From positions 171,765 through 235,764 of the forward strand of contig JAREIK010001328.1 of the NCBI GenBank assembly GCA_029783825.1: a DNA stretch of 64,000 nt. The letters run 5' to 3'. The stretch is from Sapria himalayana. Taxonomy: Eukaryota; Streptophyta; Magnoliopsida; Malpighiales; Rafflesiaceae. A program made the position numbers and the translations under genes. Positions 1 through 13,566 of the stretch are shown here, one piece after another (position 1 is the first letter of the stretch; every line of letters begins with the position of its first letter). Under the pieces are notes generated by a model that was not told the DNA's origin, searched no databases, and worked only from the letters and a program-made list of their open reading frames with translations.

Positions 1-321
1 TTATATGTCTATCTATTTGTCTATCTATTATTATTTATCTGTCTGTGATCTTATTTTTATATCAATTTATATATCTATATTCCTAACTCTTTATATATCA
101 ATCTATCTATCTATCCATCTCTCTATATATCTATCTATCTATCTATTTGTTTATCTATTAATCTATATCATCTATCTAACTATATGTTTATCAATCTTTC
201 TATCTATCTATCTATTTATATGTCTATATATCTTGATAACTATCTATCTTGCTATCTATCTTACTATCTATCTATATAACTATCTATCTTTTTGTTTTTC
301 ATTCTTTCTATCTATATGCCT

Positions 322-360
<39 letters not shown>

Positions 361-1356
361 ATCTTTCTAATAATCTATCTATCAATTTATATATATGTTT
401 GTCTATCTATCTTTCTATATATCTATGTGTTTATTTATTTATGTATATATTTATCTATCTCTCTATCTGTCTATCTTTTGTCTATTTTTTGTCTATCTAT
501 TTGTCTATTTGTATATATATCTATTTATCGATCTATCTATCTACCTTTCTATTTGTCTATCTATTTAACTATTTGTTTATCTCTCTATCTATCTTTTTAT
601 CAATCTATATTTGTATTTATATGTCGTCTATCTATTTGTCATTTAATATGTCTATCAATGTATCTATGAATCTATCTATCAATGGTCTATCAATCAATTT
701 ATCAATCTATCTATCTGTTGATCAATATGTCAATCAATGGTCTATCAATCTATCTATCAAATTTTTAATAATTTGTCTATCAATTTATCTATGAATATGT
801 CTATCTATATATATATATATACCACATGTCTATCTGTCTTTTAGTCTATTTATTTGTCTATCTATCTATCTATATGCCTATCTATTTCTCTATCTAATTG
901 TCTATCTGTCTTTCAATATATCTTCTTTGAATCACTATAAATCTCTCTATCAATCTATTTAACTATCTATTTATTTATTTGTCAATCTAATTGTTTATCT
1001 ATCTATCTATCTATCTATCTTATTGTCTATCTATTTGTCTATATAACTGTCTATCTATCTAACTATCTATCTATTTATCTTTCTATCTATCTTTCTATCT
1101 AACTATTTATCTATAAGATCTATCTTGTCTATCTATCTCAATCTAACTGTCTAACTATCTAATTATCTATCTATCTATTTGTATCTCTATATATCTGTCT
1201 ATTTATCTATCTAATAACTTACATATCTATTGGACTACTTATATGTATATCTATCTATCTATATGTCTTACATTTTGTTTATCAATCTATATATCTATCT
1301 ATATATCTATCCGTCTATTGATCTATCTATCAATCTATCTATCTATCTATCTAACA

Positions 1357-1440
1357 ATTTTTCTATTAATTTTTCTATTAATTTTTCTATTAATTTTTCT
1401 ATTAATTTTTCTATTAATTTTTCTATTTATTTTTATATTA
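1357..1440 (+). repeat. 12-bp tandem subrepeat inside the TCTA array
   Basis: Seven head-to-tail copies of ATTTTTCTATTA run without a gap. The first five are identical and the last two differ by one base each. The unit is three array quartets long, so this looks like a recent local expansion of one variant trimer. Confidence 0.9.
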
Positions 1441-4400
1441 ATTTATCAATCAATCTATATATCTATCTATCTAACTAACCAACTAACAATCTATCTATCT
1501 ATTTATCTATCTTTATATAATTATTTCTATCTCATTTGTCTATATATTGGGCTATTTATGTATTTGGTCTATCCTATCAGTCAATTATATGGTTTAGTGT
1601 TGCGTATCTAACATTAATATCTATCTATTTTTCTATGTAGTTGTCTAAAAAATCTATATATCAATCAATACTATCTGTCCGTCTTTAATCTAGTCTATCA
1701 ATTTATAATTCGAAACTACTAGTATATATCTATCTTTCTATCTAGTCTATTTGTTTTCTGGTTTGTTCATTATCTCGCTTTCTAATATACCTGATAATCT
1801 AGCAGCCTAATTGGTGTAATCATATATCTATTATATATAGTCTGTCTTCTTTTTATTTGTTTGTCTATAGTCGATTTGTCCTATCTATATGGTCTGTCTA
1901 ATAATATCTATCTATCTTATTCTATTATATATCTAAATAGAGTATATCGTCCTATTGTTCTATCTATTTGTCTATCTATATATCTATCTATCCATCTTTT
2001 TATATGTCTATCTATATTTCTATCTATCTATTTATCTATCAAATTTTTATCTATATGTTTGTATATCTCTCTACCTAAGTACCTATCTGTCTATCTAGCT
2101 AGCTATTTATTTACTATTAGTTTCTTTATTTGTCTAACTATCTATCTATATTTCTATTTAATTATCCATTTCTATCTATCAGTCAATTTATATGTGTATC
2201 TATCTGTGTTTCTATTTGTCTATATATCTTTCTTTTACTATTTATCTCTTTGTCAATCCATATGTATATCATTTTTCTATATTGTGCCTATCTATTTGTC
2301 TATCTATCTATGAATCTATCTATCAATAAATTTATCAACATAACTATTTAATAATCCGTATACCTATCTGTCCATCTATCTAGCTTTCAATGTATCTATC
2401 TATCTATTATCTCTGTGTATATCTATCTTTCTATCTATCTTTCTAACAATCTAGCAATCTATGTGTATATAAATAAGCCTATCTACCTATCTATCAATCT
2501 AATTATCAACCCCTCTATCTATTTGTATATCAATCTGTCTATCAATCTTACTATCAATCTGTGTATAAATCTACCTATTAATATATCTATCAATCTGTCT
2601 ATCCATCTCTCTATCTTTTTGTCTATCCATTTGTGTATTAATCTATATATCTTTCTATTATATATATCTATCTATCTATCAGTCTATCTATTTATCAAGA
2701 TGTTTTTCTATCTATCTATCTACTAACTTATCTATCAATCTATTTATTAATCTATCTATCAATCAATCAATCTATCTGTCTATTAATATGTCTATCAATA
2801 TATCAAACAATCCATCCATTATTCTATCTATCAATCTATTTTTGAAAATATCGATCAATCTATTTATTAATCTATCTATCTGTATATCAATTTGTTTATC
2901 ACTCTATCTATCAATCTTTCTATCATTCTGTCTATCAGTAAATCTATCTATCTGTCTATCTATCTATATAAATATCTATCTATCTATGAGTCAATTTATG
3001 TGTATATCTATATATATATATCTATCTATCTGTCTATTTGTTTGTCTATCTATTAATCTATCTATCTATATGACTATCTATCTATCTATCTATTTATCAT
3101 TCTGTCTATCTATCTATCTATATATCAATCTTTCTATTAACATGTCAATCAATTTCTTTATCAATCTCTCTATCAATCTGTCTAACAATCTTTATATCAA
3201 TCTATTCTAAGAATTTGTATATCAATTTATCAATCAATCAATCTTTCTATCTATCTCTTTATCTATATGTCTATCTATCTATCTATCTATTGATATGTCT
3301 ATCTATTCATTTATATATCTATCTCTCTATAAGTGTATTTATTTTTTTATCAATTTATATGTCTATCTATCTATCAATCTGTCTATTAAAATGTCTATCA
3401 AAATGTTTGTTTGTCTATCTATTTCTGTATCAATCTATCTATCAATCTGTCTATCAATCAATCTATCAATTTCGTTCTGAATCTATATATCAATCTTTCT
3501 ATAAATCTATTTATCAATATTGTCTTTCAATCATTCTATAAATTTATTTATCAATATATCTATGAATCAATTATTTAATATGTCAACCTATCTATCTATC
3601 TGTCTGTCTCTCAATCTTTCTATCTATCTATCTGTCTATCTATTTATATATAAATTTATTTATCTATTTATCTATTTTTTTATCTTTCTCTCTAACTATC
3701 TGTTTATCTATCTATGTAACTATCTATCTGTCTATATATCTATCTATCACTCTATCTATCTTTCTATATATCTATCTATCTATATGTATGTCTATCTATC
3801 TATATATCAATTTATCTATCTATCTATCTATCTATTTTTCTTTTTATCTATCTATGTATTTATCTATCTATGTATTTATCTATCTATCTGTATGTCTATT
3901 GATCTAACTATTTTTCTAACATTCTGTCTATCTATTTTCTATCTATCTATATATCTATATCTGTTATTATCTATTTAAATATCTGTCTATCTATCTATCT
4001 AATATTTTATCTATATTTCTATCAGTCTATCTATCTATTTTTGTAACTATTTGTCTATCTTTGTGTCTATCTATATATTTATCTATATGTTTGTCTATCT
4101 ATCTATCTTTTTGTCACTTAGTCTATCTATCTTTTTATTAGTCTATCCATCTGACTGACTATTTGTCTATATGACTATCTATTTGTATGCTTGACTATTT
4201 GTCTATCTGTCTATCTATCCATATTTCTATCAAACTACTATCTATTAGTTTATCTATCTAATTATCTGTCTATATATCTATCTATCTATTTACCTTTCTG
4301 TCTATGTGTCTATCTATCTAACTATCTAACTATTTGTTTGTTTTTCTATATGTCTATCTATTTTGTCAATGTATTTGTATGTTGTCTCTCTATCAATCTA

Positions 4401-6554
4401 TTAATCTTTTTATCTATCTATCTATTTTTGTTAATCTATCTATATATTTAAATGTAAATCTATATACTTATCTATCTGTCTATCTATCTATCTATGTGTC
4501 TATCTATCTATCTGTCTATTTATCAATCAATCTATCTGTCTATTTTTTGTCTATCTATCTATCCATTTATATGTCAATCTATCTGTCTATCTGACTATCT
4601 ATATTCCTTTCTTTCTATATTTTTATCTATCTTTATATCTCCCTAATATTTTATCTAGCTTTCTAGCTATCTTTATGTCTATCTATGTGTTTATCGGTCT
4701 ATATATCTATATGTCTATCAATATATCTATTTAGATATATATCTATCTATGATTCTATTTATCAATCTTTATATTTATCTGTATATCAGTCTGTCTATAA
4801 ATCTATCTATCAATTTGTCTTTAAATTCATCTATCAATCTATCAATCTATCTATTTATCTATCTATCTATCTATCGATATGTTTATTTATATGTCTATTC
4901 ATCTATCTGTCTATCTATTTTTTTATCAATCTATTTATTATTCTTTCTATCAATCTGTCTATTAATCTATCTATCCATTTATTAATCTATCTATCGATAC
5001 ATCAATCAATTGATCAATAAACATGTCTATAAATATGTCTATAAATTTATCTATCATTATGTTTATAGATCTAAATAGCAATATGTCTATCATTTAATTA
5101 ATCAATCAATCTATCTACCTATCTATTAGTCTATCTATCTATCTATCAAATTGAATATTTATCAGTCTTTCAATAAGTATATGAATCTATTTAGTTTATA
5201 ATTCTCAATCAATCTATCTATCAATAAATTTATCTATAAATCTATCTATTTTCTATTTTTCTATCTATCTATCTATCTATTTATTATCTATATGTTTGTA
5301 TATCTAGTTGTATATCTATCTATCTATCATAATGTCTATCTATCTTTCTTTCTTTCTATCTATAAATTTATTTTTCTATCTATTTGTCTATCTCTATATA
5401 TCTATCTATCTATTATCTGTCTATCTATCTATCTATTTATATTTCATTCTAATTGTTTATAAATCTATCTATCAATCTATTTATCAATATGACTATTAGT
5501 CTATATTTCAAACTATCAATAAATCTGTCTATCATTGTGTCTATCAAAAAATCTATATATCTATTTGTCTATGTATCTCTATTTATCTAACTATCTATAT
5601 ATTTATCTATCTATTTATCTATCTGTCTATCTATCTATCAATATTTCTATCAAAGTGTATATCTATATGTCTATTTCTATTTATCTATATATTTATTAAT
5701 CTATCATTAATCTATCTATCAATCTGACTATATCTCGATCTATTTATTTATCTATATGTATGTCTATCAATCAATCTAGCAATCTATTAATCATTTTTCG
5801 ATAAATCTATATGCCAATCTATCTATCCTTCTCCCTATCAATCTGTCTTTTTATCTGTATATCTATCTATCTAACTATATGTCTATCTATCTATTTATCT
5901 ATCTGACTTTTATCTATCTATCTATCTTTGTATCAATTTATTTATCTATCTACCATTCTATCTTTTTATCTATCTATTTGTCTATCTGTCTATCTATCTA
6001 TCTATCTTTCTTTCTATCTATATTAATATCACTATATCTGTCTGTGAATCTATCTATCTTTATGTATGTATGTCTATCATTGTATCTCTCTATCTATCAG
6101 TTTATTAATCTACTTATATATTTGTATATCTATCTATCTCTATGTTTGTCTATCTATTTATCATTCAATTCATCGATCTATCTATCTAACTATCTATCTA
6201 TCCGTTTGTCTGTTTATTTGTCTGTCTATGTATCTATCTAGCTGTTTATTTGTTTGTTTGCATGTCTCTCTTTCTATCTATCTATCTACATGTATATCTA
6301 TTGGATTAAATATATATCTATCTACCTACTTACCTATGTATCTATCTATATATATATCTATCTATTTATCAATCAATCTATCTTTCTATCAATATTTCTA
6401 TCTATCTTAGTATCTTTCTATCTGTCTATCTATTTGTCTATATATCTGTCTATCAATTCATCTATCTATTTGTCTATCTATTTGTCTATCTATCAGTCTA
6501 TTTATCTATATATTTGTTTGTTTGTCTATCTATTTATATATCTCTCTATCTATT

Positions 6555-8250
6555 TGTCTGCCTCTCTCTCTAATTATCTGCCTACCTGAATGTCTATTTG
6601 TTGGTCTGTGTGTCAGTATGAATGCCTTCAAACTATTTGTTTATCTATATGTATATAAATCTGTGTACGTATCTGTATGTCTATCTATCTATCTATCTGT
6701 CTATATATCTGGCTATTTATCTAATTATATAACTATCTATATATCTTTCTATCTAACTATATATCTATCTTTCTATCCATCATTTTATCTATATCTTTAT
6801 CTATATATATATATATATATTTAATTATTTATCTTTTTGTCTATCGATCAATCTATCTATTTAAGTATCTATCTATCTATTTCTCTAATAATCTATCGAT
6901 CTATATATCTCTCTATCTGTATATCTATCATTCTATCTATAAATTAATTAATCTTTCTATCTATATATCAATCTCTTTATTTGTATGTTTGTCTATCTAT
7001 CTATTTATCTAGCTATCTATATATCTATTTCTCTAATAATCTATCCATCTTTCTATCTATCTATATGTCTATATATCATTCTTTTGATCAATCTATCTAT
7101 TTATTTGTCTGTCTATATGTCTATCAATCTATCTAACAATTTGCCTATCAATTAGTCGATATATCAGTCTATTAATCTATCATTTAATCTATCTATCAAA
7201 TAATCTATCTAACTATCAATTTGTTTATCTAAATGTCTTCCTATCTATGTATCTTTTTTTCTACTAGTTTGTCTATCTTTTTGTCTGCCTACCTGCCAAC
7301 CTGCCTAATTGTCTACCTGCCTGAAGTCTAAAAATATCTCTATCTGTGTATCTGTTTATCTTTCTATCTATCTATTTTTCTATCTAGTTGTATATCTATA
7401 TGTTTATCTTTCAATTTCTCTATCAATCTATATTTCAATCTATATATCAATATTTCTATCAATCTATCTATTTATCTATATATATATATATATATTTCTA
7501 TTTGTCTGTCTATCTATGTATCTATTTATATCTATCTGACTATATATATATATATATCTATGTATATATTTATCATTCTATCTATATGTCTATCAATCTG
7601 TGTATCAATCTGTCTCTCTATCAGTATATCAATTTGTGTATTAATCTATCTATCAAACTATCTATATGTCTATTTTTCTATTTGTCTATCTATTTGCCTG
7701 TCTATTTGTTGGTATATCTATCTATTTATCTATCTATCTATTTGTCCTCCTACCTGATTGACTTTCTACCTCCCTGACTCTCTATCTATCGTTCTATTTG
7801 TGTATCTATTTATCTGTCTATCTATATATTTTTTTGTTTGTTTGTCTATCTATCTATCTGGCTGCCTGTTTGTCTATTTTAATATCTATCTCTCTATCTA
7901 TCTGTCTATCTCTCTATCTGTCTATCTATCTATTTGTCTATCAATCTTTATATCTAATTATCTATCTTTCTTTACATCTTTCAATCTATATGTCGATTTA
8001 TCTGTCTATCTATTTGCCTATCTATCTCTTAATCTATCTATTTTTCTATTTACCTATTAATCTATCTTTTTTTCTATCTTCTTAAATATTTATATATCTA
8101 TTTGGCAATCAATTTGTCAATATATTTGTCTATCAATCAATCTATCTATCTATCTATCTTTTTGTCTATCTATCTATTTGTTTGTTTGTGTATTATCTAT
8201 CTGTCTGTCTATTTGTCTACCTGCCTCCCTGACTATCTGCCTAACTGAAT
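6555..8250 (+). repeat. Recurrent CTGCCT/ACCTG-rich blocks (possible higher-order unit) in left array
   Basis: Four blocks about 40 bp long, rich in CTGCC and ACCTG, break the TCTA pattern at about 6558, 7285, 7745 and 8212. The last three are spaced close to 460-470 bp apart. The first and last share the order TTTGTCT, CTGCCT, ATCTGCCTA, CTGAAT. This suggests that part of the left array was amplified in units longer than the tetranucleotide. Only the blocks themselves align well by eye. Confidence 0.5.
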
Positions 8251-9112
8251 ATCTTTCTGTTTGTTTTTGTGGTTGTCTTGATGTCTATCTATTTATTTGT
8301 CTATTTTTTATCTATTTGTGTCTATCTATCGATGTGTCTTTTTATATGTGTGTCTATTTGACTGTCTATCTATCTATCTATCTCTCTGTTTATATATCTA
8401 TCCATCTTTTTTTATTATTTGTCTATCTATTTGTTTATCTTGTTTCTATCTATCCCTGTATCTATCTATTTATATATTTATCTATATATCTATATATCTA
8501 TCTATCTGTTTATCTATCCATCTTTCTATCTATCTGTCTGTCTATCTATCTATCTTTTTATCTTTTTGTCTATCTATCTATCTTTTTATCTTTTTGTCTA
8601 TCTATCTATCAATCTATATATTGATATGTTTATATATCTATATATCTATCTGTCTAAGTATCTGTCTATCTATTTGTCTATATGTCTATTTATCGATCTC
8701 TCTATCTATTTATCTATTTATCTATCTATCTATCTATTTATCTATCTATGTCTCTATATATCAATGTATGTATGTATGTTAGTATCTATCTATATATCTA
8801 TCTGTCTATCTATTTGTATGTCTATCTATCTATCTTTCTTTCTTTCAATATATCTGTCTACCTATCTATCTATTCATCTATCTATATATATATATATCTA
8901 ACTTACTATCTATCTATCTATTTATTTATCTATCTATCTATCTATTAGTCTATCTATATGTTTATTATTTTATCTATCTATCTATTTGTCTATCTATTTA
9001 TCTATCTATCTATCAACCAATCTATCCATCTATATATCGATCTGTTTATCTACCTATTTGTCTCTATCTGTTTATATTTTGTCTATCTATCTATCTATCA
9101 ATATGTCTATTT

Positions 9113-9540
9113 CACTATAATAAAATGTCTGTTTAGCTTTGGAAATTTAGCTAGAGAAATACTCCCTCGCTAATTAGCGAGGGATTAGCTAGAGAATTGC
9201 AAGAGATATTTTATTTTACATTAAATTACAAATTTTTGATGAATTTGTGATGGATTAGAGTTGGAAATTTTAGATTTAAAAATGTTCCTAACTAATATTA
9301 TCCTAAATTTTAACGCAAAGATTGGTGGGCATTTTAGCAATTACTTAAGAGATGGATTTCCCCTGGCTAATTAGTTGGATACAAAATACCTCGTTAATAA
9401 TATTCTGAAATTTTTTTATGATTTTATATTTAATTGCTAGTGATTATTCCTATAATGATATTTTTCACAAAATATATGAGTTTATCTATGAATATTTCTC
9501 TAGCTATTTGGGCTGGGGATAATTTTCATTGCTAATCTTT
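9113..9540 (+). repeat. 5' terminal and subterminal repeats of outer CACTA
   Basis: The terminus CACTATAATAAAATG is followed by repeated GCTAGAGAA, CTCGCTAATTAGCGAGG and TTAGCTAG-like motifs in both orientations. In En/Spm elements such subterminal motifs are the binding sites of the TnpA-type protein. The TTT just before CACTA could be a 3-bp target duplication, but the matching 3' flank is lost. Confidence 0.8.
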
Positions 9541-10381
9541 AATGATTTAAATTTTTTTATATATTATTTGTTTTAATATTATGTGTAATTTTTTATATTA
9601 AATATATGTCATGGTCTATGGTTGAGCAAACCTTGAAAGACACATTATTCCCATATAATTATAAAAATAAGATATTATAAATAATAATTGCAAAAATATT
9701 TAAATACAAATAAAATTTTATATTAATAAAGTCTAATATAACTATTTTTTATGATTATAATATTTTTTAAAATTTATACAAAATATTTTTCCAAAAAATT
9801 TAATTATGTTATTTAAATATTTGTATTAAATAAACATTAAATAATTAATTATATAATTAATCATTTTTAAGATATTTTAATTAATAAATGAACATACATA
9901 AAAATTAATACTAATAAAAAGCTAAATTATTTAATTGTATGATTAAATAAAAAAAATTATAAAAATACCTGAATTAATGAATAAACAAGTAAATATTTAT
10001 ATTATTTAATTTAGAATAATATTTTATGATTATATGAATCTTTTAAAAAAATATTTACTAAAATATTTAAAATTTTTGAATTAATAAAACAATTTTAAAT
10101 TTTTCATAAAATTTAAAAGAAAATAAATTTATATTTAAAGATAAATACATAGATGTTTTAATTATATCAAAATAATTTTGATTTTTTAAAAAATAAATAT
10201 GTTAGTGTAGTTATTAAAACAATACTTCTAGTTTTTTTAAGGATTTCAAAAGAGTTATTTAAAAAATTACTAATAAATTTTCTTTGTCTTAAAAACACTT
10301 AAAATTATTTTTAGCCCTATAAAAACTTTTGAAAAATACTACCAAATTAACCCTAAGTTGATTTGAATTAAAGTTTTATTT
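9541..10381 (+). other. AT-rich internal sequence of outer CACTA, left part
   Basis: There is no coding signal. The stretch TGTCATGGTCTATGGTTGAG (9606-9625) and the AT-rich sequence after it match the inner element at about 11550-11960 (TTGGTCTATAGATGAGCAAT and following) with obvious divergence. This shows that the two CACTA elements belong to one family. Confidence 0.7.
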
Positions 10382-10394
10382 CACTACAAGAAAA
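10382..10394 (+). repeat. 5' terminal inverted repeat of inner CACTA
   Basis: The 13 bp CACTACAAGAAAA are perfectly complementary to 33042-33054. TTT lies immediately outside at 10379-10381. Confidence 0.95.
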
Positions 10395-11490
10395 TATCGA
10401 TTTAGCTAGGGAAAATTAGCTAGGCATTAATCCCTAGCTAATTTACAAGGTTGTAGCTAGAAAATAGCAAGGAATTGATGATTTTTTAATGAAAAAAAAA
10501 GCAACGAATTAGTGAGGATTAACAAGGAAAAAATTTTCGAAAATTATGCTAAAGAAAGGTGAGGATTTTAGCGACGGATTAGCGACGGATTAGCGACGAA
10601 AAATTTTCTAAACTTCCGTTCATGAAAAGTATGGATTTTAGCGACGGATTAGCCAAGAAAAATTTTCGTAACTTCCGTTCAAGAAAAGCAGGGATTTTAG
10701 CAATGGATTTAGCGACTGATTAGCGACGTAAAAATTTCATAATTTTTCTTCAAGAAATGCAGGGATTTTTGCAACGCATATTGTGACAAAATATCCCTCG
10801 CTAATAAAAGCCTGAAATTATTAACGGATTTAGCACCAGATTTTTTCTAGCTAATTTTTAGCGATGGATTTAGAAATGGAATTTCACTTGCTAATAAAAT
10901 CATTCATTTAGTGACAGATTTAGTGATGGATTTTCTCTTGCTAATAAAATCTTTGATTTAGCGACGGATTTTCCCCTGCTAATAAAATCCATGATTTTGC
11001 GACAGATTTAGCAACTAACTTTCTCTTGCTAAAAAAATCCTTGATTTAGTGATGGATTTAGAGACGAATCTAGTGATGAATTTTTCCTTACTAATAAAAT
11101 CAGTAATTTAGCTATGGATTTAGCAAGGGATTTTTACTAGCTAATAGAATCCAAATTTTAGCTATAGATTTAGCGATGGATTTTCTCTAGCTAATAAAAT
11201 CCATATTTTAGCTATAGATTTAGCGAGCAAATATCCCTAGCTAATAAAATCCAAAAATTAGTGATGAATTTAGCGATAGAATTTTTGTAGAAAATAAAAT
11301 CTTTAATTTTGCGATGGATTTAGGAACGGAATTTCCCTTGCTTATAAAATTTTTAATTTAGCGATGGATTTAGCGATAGATTTCCTCAAGCTAATAAAAT
11401 CCATCATATAGTGAGGAATTTTCCCTAGCTTATAAAATATGTAATTTAGCTACGGATTTAGAGACGATATTTCCCTAACCAATATTTAAT
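10395..11490 (+). repeat. 5' subterminal repeat cluster of inner CACTA
   Basis: Dozens of copies of a short motif around TTAGCGACGGATTTAGCGA, with CTCGCTAATAAAATCC between them, recur every 20-60 bp. The motif switches between TAGCGA, TAGTGA and TAGCTA variants. In this superfamily the clusters are binding sites for the Transposase_24/TnpA protein. No coding sequence is visible. Confidence 0.9.
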
Positions 11491-13080
11491 TATATAATTA
11501 TTTTTATTTATTATTTATTTTAATATTTTATTTAATTTTTTTATTAAATTTATGTTATTGGTCTATAGATGAGCAATCCTTGAAACACACATTCTTCTTG
11601 TAAAATCAAAAAATAATAATATTATAAATAATTAATTTAAAATATATAAAAATATAAAAAAATTATATAAATAAGGAATAAAATAACTATTTTTATGATA
11701 TATTAATTTTTTAAAAAATTCTACAAAAAATTTTTATAAAATTTTTAATTAAGAAACTATATAGCTTAAATTAAAGTAACATTAAATAATTAATTCAAAA
11801 AGGTTAATATTTTTCGATAGTTTAAAAATTAAATTAACATACATTAAAATTTCTACTAATTTAAATGTAAATTAATTCATTGAATGATAAAATAGAAAAT
11901 ATTTTCAAAAATATATGAATTGAAGAATAAAATAGTAAATATTAATATTATTATATCTATTAGAAAAATTTAATGATTATAGAAATCTTTTAAAAAATTA
12001 AATAATACAAATCTTGAAAATCTTGAAATATAATAAAAATATAATTTTTTTCAATAAAGTTAAAAAATAATAATAAAAATTATATATAAATATATCAATG
12101 TTTAATCCTACTAAAATTTATAAAAATTAAACAATTGAGTAATATTTTTACAATTAGCTTTTAACATTAAGTTTTTAATAAAATAATAAATATTATTTTT
12201 TTAATTATCTTCTCACTTTAAGTAATTTTTTGAATTTTAAAAATTATTAATTATAACAAATAAAATGAAATTAGTGTGTTTAAAATTATTTCATATTATC
12301 TTCCTAAAAATTAATATGAATTCTTAAAATTTTATAACCATAAAATATAAATTTATATAGTTTTTTTAACATTAATAGTATTTTATAACTTGTAGGCAAG
12401 TGGCTAGAAGACAAATCATATTTTCATTTATATATTATTATATGAAGTTTGTTAATTTCATACCTATTTGATATTTTTTAAGGCAAAACATATTTTTTTA
12501 TTGTTTATATATTTATTGTTTAATTAATATTATAATAAAAAATTGTAAGGTATTTGTTTTTCATTTGTACCTTGATACATGCACATTAATTTTGTTGAAA
12601 ATATTTTGATAGTACATAAAATTAATGAGTATTTTTTTATTATATATATATATATTGTTTATTTAATGTTTTAATAATTACAAATATAAATATTATCCTA
12701 AAATATACATTCTCTCTCTCGACTTGATGCAAATCTAACAGTAACAGAACTGAATTCCTCCTAATTCCATCATTATCTCTTGATGCCGATTCAACTAAAA
12801 TTAATTTGAAGTTTAAGCTTTAATTTGTTATTGATTAGAGGTACATTTATACATTTATTCTTCATCGATTATCTTGGATTGCTTAATCGAAGAGTAAGCA
12901 TTTTTATTCTATTTTTTTTTGTTTCCAAATTTCTTCTTTGATCACCATGGTATGCTTGGATTTCGTATATAAACTTATTCGTATACATGCTTCATGTATT
13001 TGTGATATAATACGTTGTCATTGTGTGGATTTTGATGGTGACCCTATACAAAAACAATATATAAATTGTATATATACTTA
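11491..13080 (+). other. AT-rich internal sequence of inner CACTA
   Basis: The sequence is AT-rich with no supported gene. About 11500-12300 is homologous to the outer element's sequence on both sides of the insertion (9550-10100 and 33060-33300). From about 12710 the composition becomes less AT-rich, with a CTCTCTCTC run, and could be a decayed 5' untranslated or promoter region. I see no clear TATA box or start. Confidence 0.6.
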
Positions 13081-13271
13081 GGTTTGCTGACTTGATATCT
13101 ACAAAAATAGTATACATCAATATGCACGTGTATTTTATACATAACTAGTTTACATACTTAGGTATGCCGACTTGATATCTTCAAAAATGGTATACATCAA
13201 TATGCATGTGTATTTTATACATAACTAGTATACATACTTAGGTATACCGACTTGATATCTACAAAAAATAT
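13081..13271 (+). repeat. 80-bp tandem repeat, about 2.4 copies
   Basis: Units start at 13081, 13161 and 13241, each with GGTNTGCCGACTTGATATCT followed by ACAAAAATRGTATACATCAA. The first two full units differ at only a few positions and the third is cut after about 30 bp. Confidence 0.93.
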
Positions 13272-13295
13272 TCAAAAATGAGTAATGATTGAATT

Positions 13296-13566
13296 CAAAA
13301 ATAAAATAAAATAAAATAAATAAGATAAATAAGATAAATAAGATAAATAAAATAAATAAGATAAGTAAGATAAATAAGATAAATAAGATAAGTAAGATAA
13401 ATAAGATAAATAAGATAAATAAGATAGATAAGATAGATAAGATAGATAAGATACATATGATAGATAAGATAGATAAGATAGATAAATAAGATAAATAAGA
13501 TAAATATGATAAATAAGATAAATAAAATAAATAAAATAAATAAAACCAATAAAATAAATAAAATAA
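13296..13566 (+). repeat. 9-bp microsatellite (GATAAATAA)n
   Basis: About thirty copies of GATAAATAA with GATAAGTAA, GATAGATAA and AATAAATAA variants. Reading frames on the complementary strand (Leu-Ile-Tyr repeats) are artefacts of the repeat. Confidence 0.93.

Larger units (their letters stand above)
1..9112 (+). repeat. Degenerate (TCTA)n tetranucleotide array, left block
   Basis: The whole stretch is built of TCTA units with common variants (TCAA, TCTG, TCTT, TTTA) and short AT runs. Patches differ in flavour: CAATCTAT-rich at about 2480-2900, 3120-3240 and 4740-5240, and nearly pure TCTA elsewhere. All long open frames lie on the + strand, because TCT-ATC-TAT-CTA has no stop in any phase while the complement is full of TAG. 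These (Leu-Ser-Ile-Tyr)n frames are therefore artefacts. The array stops abruptly at the CACTA terminus at 9113 and begins before the window. Nothing else is recognisable in it. Confidence 0.97.

Noticed and set aside
5..9173. Dozens of long + strand open frames rich in Leu, Ser, Ile and Tyr
   Set aside because: TCTATCTATCTA reads Ser-Ile-Tyr-Leu in all frames with no stop, so open frames are inevitable. They overlap each other in different frames and have no domain, start context or codon bias of a gene.
10395..11490. Regularly spaced short repeats suggesting a CRISPR-like array
   Set aside because: Spacing is irregular, the motif drifts and occurs in both orientations, and the position just inside CACTA ends identifies it as a subterminal repeat cluster.
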